Shown here: piece after piece, positions 54,823 to 64,000 of the stretch | Layout of the letters: each line of letters opens with the position of its first letter | Numbering within the stretch: the first letter of the stretch is position 1 | Assembly: GCA_946699065.1 (NCBI GenBank) | Contig: CAMPDV010000040.1 | Location: 1,150,767 to 1,214,766 of the forward strand | Length of the DNA: 64,000 nucleotides | Direction of reading: 5' to 3' | Source of the DNA: Loxodes magnus | Taxonomy: Eukaryota; Ciliophora; Karyorelictea; Loxodida; Loxodidae | Made by a program: the position numbers and the translations under genes | Notes under the pieces: model-generated | Seen by the model: the letters and a program-made list of their open reading frames with translations, nothing else | What the model was told of the DNA's origin: nothing | Databases searched by the model: none

Positions 54823-55790
54823 TATCTCGATTTTATTTTATTTAATCAGTTATTAGTCTTTATAAATTCTTAATTTAGGTTAAACATGAATTAAACTATC
54901 TGTTTTTATTTATATTTTTTTTTTCAGTTGTAATTACTTCGACTTTTTGTGACATTTGGTTATTTTTTATGTTTTAAGCTTAGTCTCTGATATTAAAGTT
55001 TCGAATATTTAAGAAGCATTTCATTTTTTTCTGGTTCATTGGGAAGTTATTGTTAAGTTTAATAAGAATTTTTTTTTTAAAAGATGACGTGGTTATAAAT
55101 ATAGTATTTTCATTCTTATTCTTATAATATATAAGTTTTATAAATTTTTTTTGTGATTTTATAAAACATTTTTTGTTTAATTTATATATTTTTTTTAATA
55201 ATTTCTCATCGAATATATATACAAATATTATTTTCATATATTAATTTATTTTTAATATGTTTTTGTTGATAGTTATAATTTGTTAAATTTCCATAATAAT
55301 ATTTATATTAAAAAAATGAATGTCGTCAGTTGTCAGGATAATCAATGAACATTTGGTGTAGTGTATACTACATAACAAGTAATCTCTCACAATAAATTGT
55401 CACCACAAAAAACAGTGGACAAGTTAGGAAGAGATAACCCTAACTTTCTTAAGAATTCTCACAAGATGTAAAAACGTTTTACTTACGGTCATACTACAAC
55501 TTAATAATTATTTTTTTCTAAATTTTTTTATTTAAGAAGACAAGTACATCTAAGTTAAGAGTCGAGAATAATCTTTATTAAGAATATTTCCCATTTATTG
55601 AAGGTGATATATCTCATTGGATTAATAAAATTATAACAAGAAACATGTAAACATTTTTCTTAATTTTAAATATTAATTACGAAAGTGCTGAGTGATAAAG
55701 AGGTGATTCGCAATATATAATAATTTTTATTTATTTTTCTTTCTTTTTTTATCTCTTTGTACTTAAATTAAATTAAAAATTTTATGGATA
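54823..55790. other. AT-rich spacer, no gene recognised
   Basis: This is very AT-rich DNA with long T runs. A less biased patch at about 55,320-55,500 holds one AACCCTAAC string, which is too short to count as telomeric sequence. I see no conserved motif on either strand. Confidence 0.6.
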
Positions 55791-56581
55791 ATGGAATGTT
55801 TCCTTAATAGGTCCATAACTTCCTGCATTACCTTTTACAGGGTCTCGAACTCGCCGGTGTCTCCACCCAAGTTCACTTCCGAGCTTTCCGAATGGTCTTG
55901 GAGTTTTCTTTTTTCTTCAAAGCTAACCATCCGAGGAAGGATAAAAATTTGTCAGTTCTTTCCAAATATTTTTTTTTATTTACCAATTCCTCCTACAATT
56001 TTTTTCATAAGTGGAATAAACTGCCGCATATATAACATTTTTTCTTGAAAATTTTTTCTGTCGTTATAGGTTATTCTTCTATTACCATTGAATCATTATT
56101 TCTTTTTAGATCTTATTCCTCTAATTTTCCTAGTCTCTTTTTTTAATTCCGTTATTTATTAAAATGCGTTTTCATACTTTAAGAAATCTATTCCCATTTA
56201 TTCATCAATTCTTACTATATCGCATTCTATTTCTTAATATCTGTTGTTAATTCCTCTTTGGTCACAAATTCATTATGCGGTCTCTCGTCCTCGACATGAT
56301 CTTATAAGTCTTATTGTAAACTCGTGACGTAATGTTCGAGGTTCTCTACCTTATCAATGTAATCAAAAATATTTAAACAAGAGACTTTTTATCTTAGTTC
56401 ATAAGTTGTTCGAAGGTGTATCTTTTTTTTTTGAAATCTTGGATGGATATTATTTTTCTTCTGAGATTTTACAATATTATTTCTTTTTTGTCTTTGTTGG
56501 AGTTTGTTAGATCTGGAATGATTGTTCTAAGGAGCTACGAGAAGCCTTTTAGTCGAGAAAGTCTTTGTTCCATTCCGCCAT
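55760..56581 (-). pseudogene. Possible Gag-like ORF1 remnant with coiled coil and CCHC-like knuckle (- strand)
   Basis: Starting at an ATG at 56,581 and reading leftwards with UAR as Gln, the sequence gives MAEWNKDFLDQKASRSS. After a frame change near 56,364 it gives a long charged helix-like segment (DYIDKVENLEHYVTSLQ and onward) ending in CYICGSLFHLWKK at about 56,037-55,999. C-x2-C-G-x3-H matches the first three ligands of a CCHC zinc knuckle; the last Cys is missing. A further open stretch starting MVSFEEKRK lies just downstream near 55,925. Such a layout is usual for LINE or LTR ORF1/Gag proteins. The knuckle's Trp is a TGA codon. It is broken by at least one frameshift. Confidence 0.4.
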
Positions 56582-56599
56582 CTTTTTTATCATCTCTTT

Positions 56600-56958
56600 G
56601 TACTTAAGTCATTAAAATATTATAATTATATATTGGAATTTTTTTTTTATGATATCATATTTCTTTATTTTTTTTTCTTAATTATAATATTTTTAGAATA
56701 TTCTTATATTATATTTTAGAATTTGACTTTTAATTATTTACATTTTAGTTTTATATATTTCTTTAAGTTTTAATTTTTAATTTTTTTTAAATTCAGAATA
56801 CTAAAATATTTCGAGTATCCTATTAATATTAAAAATTCTATTTTAAAATTTTTAATTTTTTTAAGTTAAATCTTTTTTTTTAATAATAAAAATATTTTAT
56901 CAATTTTTATTTCAATATAATTAGTTTCTATAAACTAAATTTTTTTTTATCTTTATAA
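56600..56958. other. AT-rich upstream region of the RING-WD40 gene
   Basis: This stretch is almost pure A+T, with many TATA-like strings and T runs directly before the ATG at 56,959. It probably holds the promoter and short 5' UTR, but no individual element can be picked out because the whole stretch is TATA-like. Confidence 0.4.
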
Positions 56959-59547
56959 ATGGATAGCAATCAGTGTCCAAACTGTCAAAAGCCATTCGAT
57001 TAAGACGAGAGAGTATCTAAGCAAATACCATGTGGTTGTATTTCATGTTTAATTTGTCTTAAAGCAGTTTATTAATTTACAAAAAAAATAGAATGCATAA
57101 AACACAACTAAGTCTATAACATAAACCCTGAAGAGTTGCAAGGATATCAAGTTTAAGAGCAAGTCCAGTAAGAAGTTCAGCAGCATTAAGAAACAATAAT
57201 TGATCAAGTGCAAATCAATGAGTAGTTCAAGTGGTTATAGGACTAATATGATTAGAAATAGAATTAAGTTCATATGATAAAAAAGATAATTTACGACAGC
57301 GATCAACTTATAAAGCATATCTAGTCGTTATCGGTTCAGTAAGTATTCAAGACTTTAATCAATTCACTTTCTCTAAGCAACAGTGAAATAAAGAATTTAT
57401 TGAATCGTTTAGCTACTATTCAAGCCACAAATCAAGTGTAATAGTAATAGATCTTAGCGACGAGTTAGTAACAATAAAACTAAGGACAAAATGGTCAAGC
57501 TCAAGAATAATATTAGCAAATATTGCGAGAGATAGAAAATTTTAAGAGAGAGTAAAACCAATAAATGGACATTTAAACATTAAGAAATAATATCTATGTA
57601 TGTATGTTCAATCTATTTACATATTTAAGAGAAAATGACAATGGTTAGTATTTAACGTTAAACAAGGCAGACTAGTTAGTAGAAAAGTATTTCAAGCAAT
57701 TTAAAGTGATAAGAGGTTGTTTTTAAGTATCAAAGCATGTTGTTCAATAATAAGGTTAAACAAGCTCAAAAAATAATGACCATCAAATTAAATAAGAAAC
57801 TTCGATTATCCAGTATCAATAATAAGATTAAGTAATCGATTTAGCATAACGAAACTAATAAGTTCAATTTAAAGATTCTTTAGTTAAATTAGAGCTTTCA
57901 TAAAAAGAAAAATAAATAATATAAACCAGAGAGTTAGTTTAAACATTAGAGTAAAGAGTAGTGAATATATAGAATGATTTTAAGAATGAAATCCAAGTAA
58001 TTTAAGTATGTTAAGAGTAATAGAACTTGATCAAGTATGTAATATCTGATTTCTCAAACTTAACGTTCGAGAATTTAAATAAGTTCCTAAACTAGATAAA
58101 GGAAGAGAATTTCAATATATAAAATTTGAAAAACAATCCATTAAACAAGCCAGGTTTGATTAACTAAATATAAATCTTATTATAATTACCATAAGTAGCT
58201 GACTAATAAATTCATGACAAGTTATATTAGTTAATCTAGTTATGTAGATCTCAACAAGGAGTATCATAAGCAGCTTCAAACGGTGTAACTTTATTGAATT
58301 TCATGAACTTTTAATTCACGAATTAAAACTACTCAAATACTGACTTTATTAACTCGGACATCTCTGACACCACTTTCACCTCTTGCAATTTCTCAAACTC
58401 CAACCTAACTACCGCCAACTTCCGCAATACCAAATTTATAAACTGCGATTTTGCAAACGCTAACCTTACCTCAATCTCATCCGAACACCCACACATATAC
58501 ACTGGACACTCTAATCGTGTCACTTCGGTAGCCATTTCACCAAACAATGAGTTCATCGTATCGGGAAGTTATGATGAAACGGTGAGACTATGGGACGTCA
58601 AGACAGGTACCTGTAAGACCATGAGTGGTCACACAGATTCTGTATTATCTGTGGCTATATCAAGTGATTCAGAGTTCATCGTATCGGGAAGTGATGATAA
58701 TACGGTGAGACTATGGGACGTCAAGACAGGTACCTGTAAGACCATGAGTGGTCACACTAGATCTGTAAATGCTGTGACTATATCCAGTGATTCAGAGTTC
58801 ATCGTATCGGGAAGTGATGATAATACGGTGAGACTATGGGACGTCAAGACAGGTACCTGTAAGACCATGAGTGGTCACACACATTATGTATTATCTGTGG
58901 CTATATCCAGTGATTCAGAGTTCATCGTATCGGGAAGTGGAGATAAGACGGTGAGACTATGGGACGTCAAGACAGGTACCTGTAAGACCATGAGTGGTCA
59001 CACTAGATCTGTATATTATGTGGCTATATCAAGTGATTCAGAGTTCATCGTATCGGGAAGTGATGATAATACGGTGAGACTATGGAACTCTAAGACATAA
59101 CAATGTATTAAGGTATTATCGGGACACACTTCATATGTGGAATCAGTTATTTTTTCAATGGACAATAAGCTTATCTTATCTGGATCACATGACAAGACTA
59201 TAAGAATATGAAACATCTCTACAGGATAGTGTATATGTACACTATTGGGTCACACAGACAGTGTCGGTAGTTTATCATTATCTAAAGACAACAACTGGTT
59301 GGTATCAAGTAATGGAGCTCGTTGAAATAGCTAAGCAAAAGATTACAACATTAGAAGATGGAACTTAGGAAGGATATTGAATGGAGAATAGTCTAATAAC
59401 TAATAATAGGTAAGTTCAAATTTAGCATTAACTATTTAGTAGACTGACTGGAATAAAGTATATGCTGACTATGGATTAAGATTTTAGAACTGCGTAATGG
59501 CTAACACAACAATGAGTGTGGAGGACAAGTAGAGATACATCAAGTGA
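56959..59547 (+). CDS. RING-like / coiled-coil / pentapeptide-repeat / WD40 protein (about 862 aa)
   Basis: This is one open frame from the ATG at 56,959 if UAA/UAG are Gln (about 90 such codons) and the TGAs at 59,209 and 59,323 are Trp. Domains in order: a RING-like finger at residues 6-49, with ligands C6, C9, C25, C27, C30, C33, C46 and H49; a Gln-rich, probably coiled-coil region at about 60-450; ten pentapeptides at about 458-508 (for example NYSNT, DFINS, NFSNS, NLTTA); then seven WD40 blades from His517 to about 800. Blade 6 reads DKTIRIW with TGA as that Trp. Seven blades make one closed propeller. RING domains often act in ubiquitin transfer, and the propeller and pentapeptides would bind a partner; function here is inferred, not shown. 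Two TGAs close the frame (59,545 and 59,554). I chose the first because coding UGAs are known to be rare just before karyorelict stops. Confidence 0.85.
58321..58482 (+). other. Pentapeptide-repeat segment of the RING-WD40 gene
   Basis: About ten consecutive A(N/D)LxX-type pentapeptides (DFINS, NFSNS, NLTTA, NFRNT, DFANA, NLTSI) predict a short right-handed quadrilateral beta helix. The DNA uses C-ending codons (AAC, TTC, ACC) and almost no UAR, unlike the Gln-rich sequence before it. Confidence 0.8.
58549..59088 (+). repeat. 540-bp array-type tract inside the WD40 propeller of the gene
   Basis: Sequence matching the array units starts abruptly at GAGTTCATCG within blade 1 and stops at TATGGAAC within blade 5. 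Outside these points the blades are WD40 by protein pattern but diverged in DNA. Blade 2 has the DS-LSVA head with TCA-AGT and DDN; blade 5 has the YYVA head with TCA-AGT. Blade 4 has HTHYV, a head I do not find in the array. Confidence 0.9.
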
Positions 59548-59556
59548 TCTTTATGA

Positions 59557-59759
59557 ATTTAAACTATTTATTTTTATATTTAAGAATTTAAATTTTCTAA
59601 GTCTTTATTCTAATTAAGTATGTTCTTACATTTAATATTATTATTACAACTAAAGTTTAAAATTTTCAAGTTCGTAATTTTTTCTAAGTCTTTTTTTTCT
59701 GATCTTAGTTATTTTTATTAAAATTTTTTTAATTTAGTTTTAAAATCAAGTGTTAGAGT
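59557..59759. other. AT-rich 3' flank of the RING-WD40 gene
   Basis: A+T-rich sequence with TTTTCTAAGTCTTT occurring twice, probably holding the short 3' UTR and polyadenylation site. No separate gene is visible. Confidence 0.4.
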
Positions 59760-60160
59760 AACTAACAATTTTCAAGTGTTCGAAAATTTTTTGAGTTATT
59801 ACTAGAGCTAAAAAAGGGTTAAATTTTCAAGCGTTAGGAAAAATTTTTGAGGTATGTACCAGAGTTAATAAAGTTTAAATTTTTCTAGTGTTAGAAAATT
59901 TTTCGAAGTACGTACCAGAGCTAAAAATTCTAAATTTTTCAGAGTTAGAAAAAATTTTTGAGGTACGCACTAGAGTAAAAATATTTATTTTTTCCGGCGT
60001 TAGGAAAAATTTTTGAAGTATGTACTCAGCTAAATAATTTAAATTTTCAAGTGTTAGAAAAATTTTTTGAGTAATGTGCTAGAGCTAAAAAATTTTTAAT
60101 TTTATAGTATAGTGTCAGGAAAATTTTTGAGTTGCGTGGTAGCGCAAAGTTTTTTTAATA
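59760..60160. repeat. Degenerate tandem repeat, period about 55 bp, about 7 copies
   Basis: The core TTTTCAAGTGTTAGAAAAAT followed by TTTTTGAGGTACGTAC and AGAGCTAAAAA recurs at about 59,773, 59,828, 59,885, 59,940, 59,994, 60,048 and 60,109. Copies differ by many substitutions and small indels, so this is an older array than the two large ones. Confidence 0.85.
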
Positions 60161-60467
60161 TGTTATAAAATTTAAATACGTTTGTTATAACTTTTAAGTT
60201 GCAAAATGTAATTTTCCGATAGGAAAAATGTAGAATACTGAATTTAATGTGCAGCAGATTAAATTTGCATTAGATAGAAGCCTGTAAATGGCGAAAAACG
60301 TCAAAGCCTTTTTTTGCTCAGCGTTTTACACTATAGGGCTGAGTTGGGACGGAACAAACTGGGGGATTTCGGGATTAGTAAAGGGTCAGAAAGGAATAAA
60401 TTTTTTGAGAAAAAATTTTAAAGTATAAAAGGTTTTTGAAAAAAATGGGAATAAAAAATTTGTTACA
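60161..60467. other. Spacer with a short GC-richer patch, no gene recognised
   Basis: Unique sequence between two short repeats. A patch near 60,340-60,380 (GGGCTGAGTTGGGACGG) is GC-rich for this region, but I see no RNA fold or coding motif that I can name. Confidence 0.5.
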
Positions 60468-60620
60468 ATTTTATTAATTTTGGTTTTATTTTTTTTAATT
60501 TTGGTTTTATTTTTATTAATTTTGGTTTTATTTTTTTCAATTTTGGTTTTATTTTTTTTAATTTTGGTTTTATTTTTTTTAATTTTGGTTTTGAATTTTT
60601 GAATTTGGTTTTGAAAACTT
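60468..60620. repeat. 21-bp minisatellite, about 6-7 copies
   Basis: AATTTTGGTTTTATTTTT recurs with a period of exactly 21 bp: the GG dinucleotide falls at 60,482, 60,503, 60,524, 60,545, 60,566 and 60,587. On the - strand 21 bp is seven codons and reads as an Asn-Lys-Thr-Lys-Ile pattern, which is probably a by-product of the repeat and not a protein. Confidence 0.9.
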
Positions 60621-60820
60621 TTGATTTTGTATTTTGGTTTTGAAGATTTAAGTTTTGATTTTGGTTTCGAAAAGTAATGATTTTGGGTTTGCAAATTTTT
60701 TAGATTTTTGGGTATCGAAATATTTTGATTTTTAGAGTTAATAAAAGATGAAAAAATAATCTACTTAGAAGAAATATTTCAAAAATTATGATAAAATAAA
60801 GAAAATAAAAATATAAAAAG
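60621..60820. other. AT-rich spacer before the 80-bp satellite
   Basis: GGTTTTGA-type imperfect echoes of the 21-bp repeat give way to A-rich sequence. No gene or motif recognised. Confidence 0.5.
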
Positions 60821-63800
60821 AAAAGTAAGAAAAGAAGATAGAATTTCAGTTTTAAGTAGTAAGCATATAAAAGAAGTTAGTATTTAGAAAAGTGAAGAAG
60901 TAAAGTAAGAAAAGAAGATAGAATTTCAGTTTTAAGTAGTAAGCGTATAAAAGAAGTTAGTATTTAGAAAAGTGAAGAAGTAAAGTAAGAAAAGAAGATA
61001 GAATTTCAGTTTTAAGTAGTAAGAGTATAAAAGAAGTTAGTATTTAGAAAAGTGAAGAAGTTAAGTAGGAAAAGAAGATAGAATTTCAGTTTTGAGTAGT
61101 AAGCGTATAAAAGAAGTTAGTATTTAGAAAAGTGAAGAAGTAAAGTTAGAAAAGAAGATAGAATTTCAGTTTTAAGTAGTAAGCATATAAAAGAAGTTAG
61201 TATTCAGAAAAGTGAAGAAGTAAAGTAAGAAAAGAAGATAGAATTTCAGTTTTAAGTAGTAAGCGTATAAAAGAAGTTAGTATTTAGAAAAGTGAAGAAG
61301 TAAAGTAAGAAAAGAAGATAGAATTTCAGTTTTAAGTAGTAAGCGTATAAAAGAAGTTAGTATTTAGAAAAGTGAAGAAGTAAAGTAAGAAAAGAAGATA
61401 GAATTTCAGTTTTAAGTAGTAAGCGTATAAAAGAAGTTAGTATTTAGAAAAGTGAAGAAGTAAAGTAAGAAAAGAAGATAGAATTTCAGTTTTAAGTAGT
61501 AAGCGTATAAAAGAAGTTAGTATTTAGAAAAGTGAAGAAGTAAAGTAAGAAAAGAAGATAGAATTTCAGTTTTAAGTAGTAAGCGTATAAAAGAAGTTAG
61601 TATTTAGAAAAGTGAAGAAGTAAAGTAAGAAAAGAAGATAGAATTTCAGTTTTAAGTAGTAAGCGTATAAAAGAAGTTAGTATTTAGAAAAGTGAAGAAG
61701 TAAAGTAAGAAAAGAAGATAGAATTTCAGTTTTAAGTAGTAAGCGTATAAAAGAAGTTAGTATTTAGAAAAGTGAAGAAGTAAAGTAAGAAAAGAAGATA
61801 TAATTTCAGTTTTAAGGATTAAGTTTTGAGAAGTAATAAGTATTTAGAAAAGTGAAGAAGTAAAGTTAGAAAAGAAGATAGAATTTCAGTTTTAATTAGT
61901 AAGCGTATAAAAGAAGTTAGTATTTAGAAAAGTGAAGAAGTAAAGTAAGAAAAGAAGATAGAATTTCAGTTTTAAGTAGTAAGCGTATAAAAGAAGTTAG
62001 TATTTAGAAAAGTGAAGAAGTAAAGTAAGAAAAGAAGATAGAATTTCAGTTTTAAGTAGTAAGCGTATAAAAGAAGTTAGTATTTAGAAAAGTGAAGAAG
62101 TAAAGTAAGAAAAGAAGATAGAATTTCAGTTTTAAGTAGTAAGCGTATAAAAGAAGTTAGTATTTAGAAAAGTGAAGAAGTAAAGTAAGAAAAGAAGATA
62201 GAATTTCAGTATTAAGTAGTAAGCGTATAAAAGAAGTTAGTATTTAGAAAAGTGAAGAAGTAAAGTTAGAAAAGAAGATAGAATTTCAGTTTTAAGTAGT
62301 AAGAGTATAAAAGAAGTTAGTATTTAGAAAAGTGAAGAAGTTAAGTAGGAAAAGAAGATAGAATTTCAGTTTTAAGTAGTAAGCGTATAAAAGAAGTTAG
62401 TATTTAGAAAAGTGAAGAAGTAAAGTAAGAAAAGAAGATAGAATTTCAGTTTTAAGTAGTAAGCGTATAAAAGAAGTTAGTATTTAGAAAAGTGAAGAAG
62501 TAAAGTAAGAAAAGAAGATATAATTTCAGTTTTAAGGATTAAGTTTTGAGAAGTAATAAGTATTTAGAAAAGTGAAGAAGTAAAGTTAGAAAAGAAGATA
62601 GAATTTCAGTTTTAATTAGTAAGCGTATAAAAGAAGTTAGTATTTAGAAAAGTGAAGAAGTAAAGTAAGAAAAGACGATAGAATTTCAGTTTTAAGTAGT
62701 AAGCGTATAAAAGAAGTTAGTATTTAGAAAAGTGAAGAAGTAAAGTAAGAAAAGAAGATAGAATTTCAGTTTTAAGTAGTAAGCGTATAAAAGAAGTTAG
62801 TATTTAGAAAAGTGAAGAAGTAAAGTAAGAAAAGAAGATAGAATTTCAGTTTTGAGTAGTAAGCGTATAAAATAATTTAGTATTTAGAAAAGTGAAGAAG
62901 TAAAGTAAGAAAAGAAGATAGAATTTCAGTTTTAAGTAGTAAGCGTATAAAAGAAGTTAGTATTTAGAAAAGTGAAGAAGTAAAGTAAGAAAAGAAGATA
63001 GAATTTCAGTTTTGAGTAGTAAGCGTATAAAAGAAGTTAGTATTTAGAAAAGTGAAGAAGTAAAGTAAGAAAAGAAGATAGAATTTCAGTTTTAAGTAGT
63101 AAGCGTATAAAATAATTTAGTATTTAGAAAAGTGAAGAAGTAAAGTAAGAAAAGAAGATAGAATTTCAGTTTTAAGTAGTAAGCGTATAAAAGAAGTTAG
63201 TATTTAGAAAAGTGAAGAAGTAAAGTAAGAAAAGAAGATAGAATTTCAGTTTTGAGTAGTAAGCGTATAAAAGAAGTTAGTATTTAGAAAAGTGAAGAAG
63301 TAAAGTTAGAAAAGAAGATAGAATTTCAGTTTTAAGTAGTAAACGTATAAAAGAAGTTTGTATTTAGAAAAGTGAAGAAGTAAAGTAAGAAAAGAAGATA
63401 GAATTTCAGTTTTGAGTAGTAAGCGTATAAAATAATTTAGTATTTAGAAAAGTGAAGAAGTAAAGTAAGAAAAGAAGATAGAATTTCAGTTTTAAGTAGT
63501 AAGCGTATAAAAGAAGTTAGTATTTAGAAAAGTGAAGAAGTAAAGTAAGAAAAGAAGATAGAATTTCAGTTTTGAGTAGTAAGCGTATAAAAGAAGTTAG
63601 TATTTAGAAAAGTGAAGAAGTAAAGTAAGAAAAGAAGATAGAATTTCAGTTTTAAGTAGTAAGCGTATAAAAGAAGTTAGTATTTAGAAAAGTGAAGAAG
63701 TAAAGTAAGAAAAGAAGATAGAATTTCAGTTTTAAGTAGTAAGCGTATAAAAGAAGTTAGTATTTAGAAAAGTGAAGAAGTAAAGTAAGAAAAGAAGATA

Positions 63801-64000
63801 GAATTTCAGTTTTAAGTAGTAAGCGTATAAAAGAAGTTAGTATTTAGAAAAGTGAAGAAGTAAAGTAAGAAAAGAAGATAGAATTTCAGTTTTAAGTAGT
63901 AAACGTATAAAAGAAGTTTGTATTTAGAAAAGTGAAGAAGTAAAGTAAGAAAAGAAGATAGAATTTCAGTTTTAAGTAGTAAGCGTATAAAATAATTTAG
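60821..64000. repeat. 80-bp satellite, about 39.75 copies, running off the right edge
   Basis: The unit is 80 bp, purine-rich on the + strand, and contains AAAAGAAGATAGAATTTCAG and GTATAAAAGAAGTTAG. From 60,821 to 64,000 the phase never slips, so there are no net indels in 3.18 kb. Variation is by point substitution: CATATAA, AGTATAA and CGTATAA forms, TTTGAG and TTTAAG forms, and AATAATTTAG in place of AAGAAGTTAG. One strongly diverged unit at 61,801 recurs at 62,521 (720 bp, nine units). A unit pair with AAGAGTATAA then TTAAGTAGGA recurs at an offset of 1,280 bp (sixteen units). Eighty is not a multiple of three and no coding sense is visible. Confidence 0.97.

Noticed and set aside
54980..55237. 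Minus-strand Lys/Asn/Ile-rich ORF of 85 codons
   Set aside because: Low-complexity AT-rich sequence without any recognisable motif.
55434..55444. Telomere-like AACCCTAAC
   Set aside because: A single short occurrence, not tandem and not at a contig end.
58329..58556. Minus-strand ORF of 75 codons opposite the pentapeptide region
   Set aside because: It is the antisense shadow of the pentapeptide and first-blade coding sequence, has no motif of its own, and overlaps a strong + strand gene.
59016..59216. Minus-strand ORF of 66 codons over WD40 blades 5-6
   Set aside because: Antisense shadow of conserved WD40 blades on the + strand.
60386..60694. Minus-strand Lys/Asn/Thr-rich ORF of 102 codons
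   Set aside because: It consists largely of the 21-bp minisatellite read in a frame that happens to be open. It is low complexity and has no flanking support.

Overview
The window looks like nuclear DNA of a ciliate that reads UAA and UAG as Gln and UGA as Trp. This combination is known from karyorelicts such as Loxodes (NCBI table 27) and from Condylostoma (table 28). The evidence is internal. One gene (56,959-59,547) is a continuous reading frame only if about 90 TAA/TAG codons are read as Gln. It also has TGA at the conserved Trp of a WD40 blade. Degenerate reverse transcriptase (RT) genes nearby carry TAA/TAG within conserved blocks and TGA where Trp is expected. The genus cannot be fixed from this window.

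Layout. (1) From 1 to about 49,270 lies a tandem array of about 401 copies of a 123-bp unit. Each unit encodes one 41-residue WD40 blade on the + strand, and the array continues past the left edge. Apparent stops inside it are sense codons in this code, so it consists of 14 long open segments separated by 13 copies of the same 1-bp deletion. Two segments are each about 12.8 kb, or about 104 blades. (2) From about 49.3 to 54.0 kb lie two broken + strand LINE-type retroelement fragments. (3) From about 54 to 56.6 kb is AT-rich DNA with a possible - strand Gag-like ORF1 remnant. (4) From 56,959 to 59,547 is an apparently complete gene encoding, in order, a RING-like zinc finger, a Gln-rich probable coiled coil, about ten pentapeptide repeats and a seven-bladed WD40 propeller. 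(5) From about 59.7 to 60.6 kb are two short degenerate tandem repeats with periods of about 55 bp and 21 bp. (6) From 60,821 to the right edge is an 80-bp satellite of nearly 40 copies with no indels.

How the parts relate. The gene's propeller contains a 540-bp tract (58,549-59,088) that is array sequence inside otherwise diverged WD40 sequence. The tract carries variants (a TCA-AGT serine marker and a YYVA blade type) that I see only in the right-hand part of the array. Blade variation in the array falls on residues that WD40 structural work places on the ligand-binding face. The main hypothesis is therefore that the array is a reservoir of blade variants exchanging sequence with a neighbouring WD40 recognition gene, comparable in principle to the HNWD genes of Podospora. 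The alternative, a satellite grown from a gene exon with no function, is not excluded.
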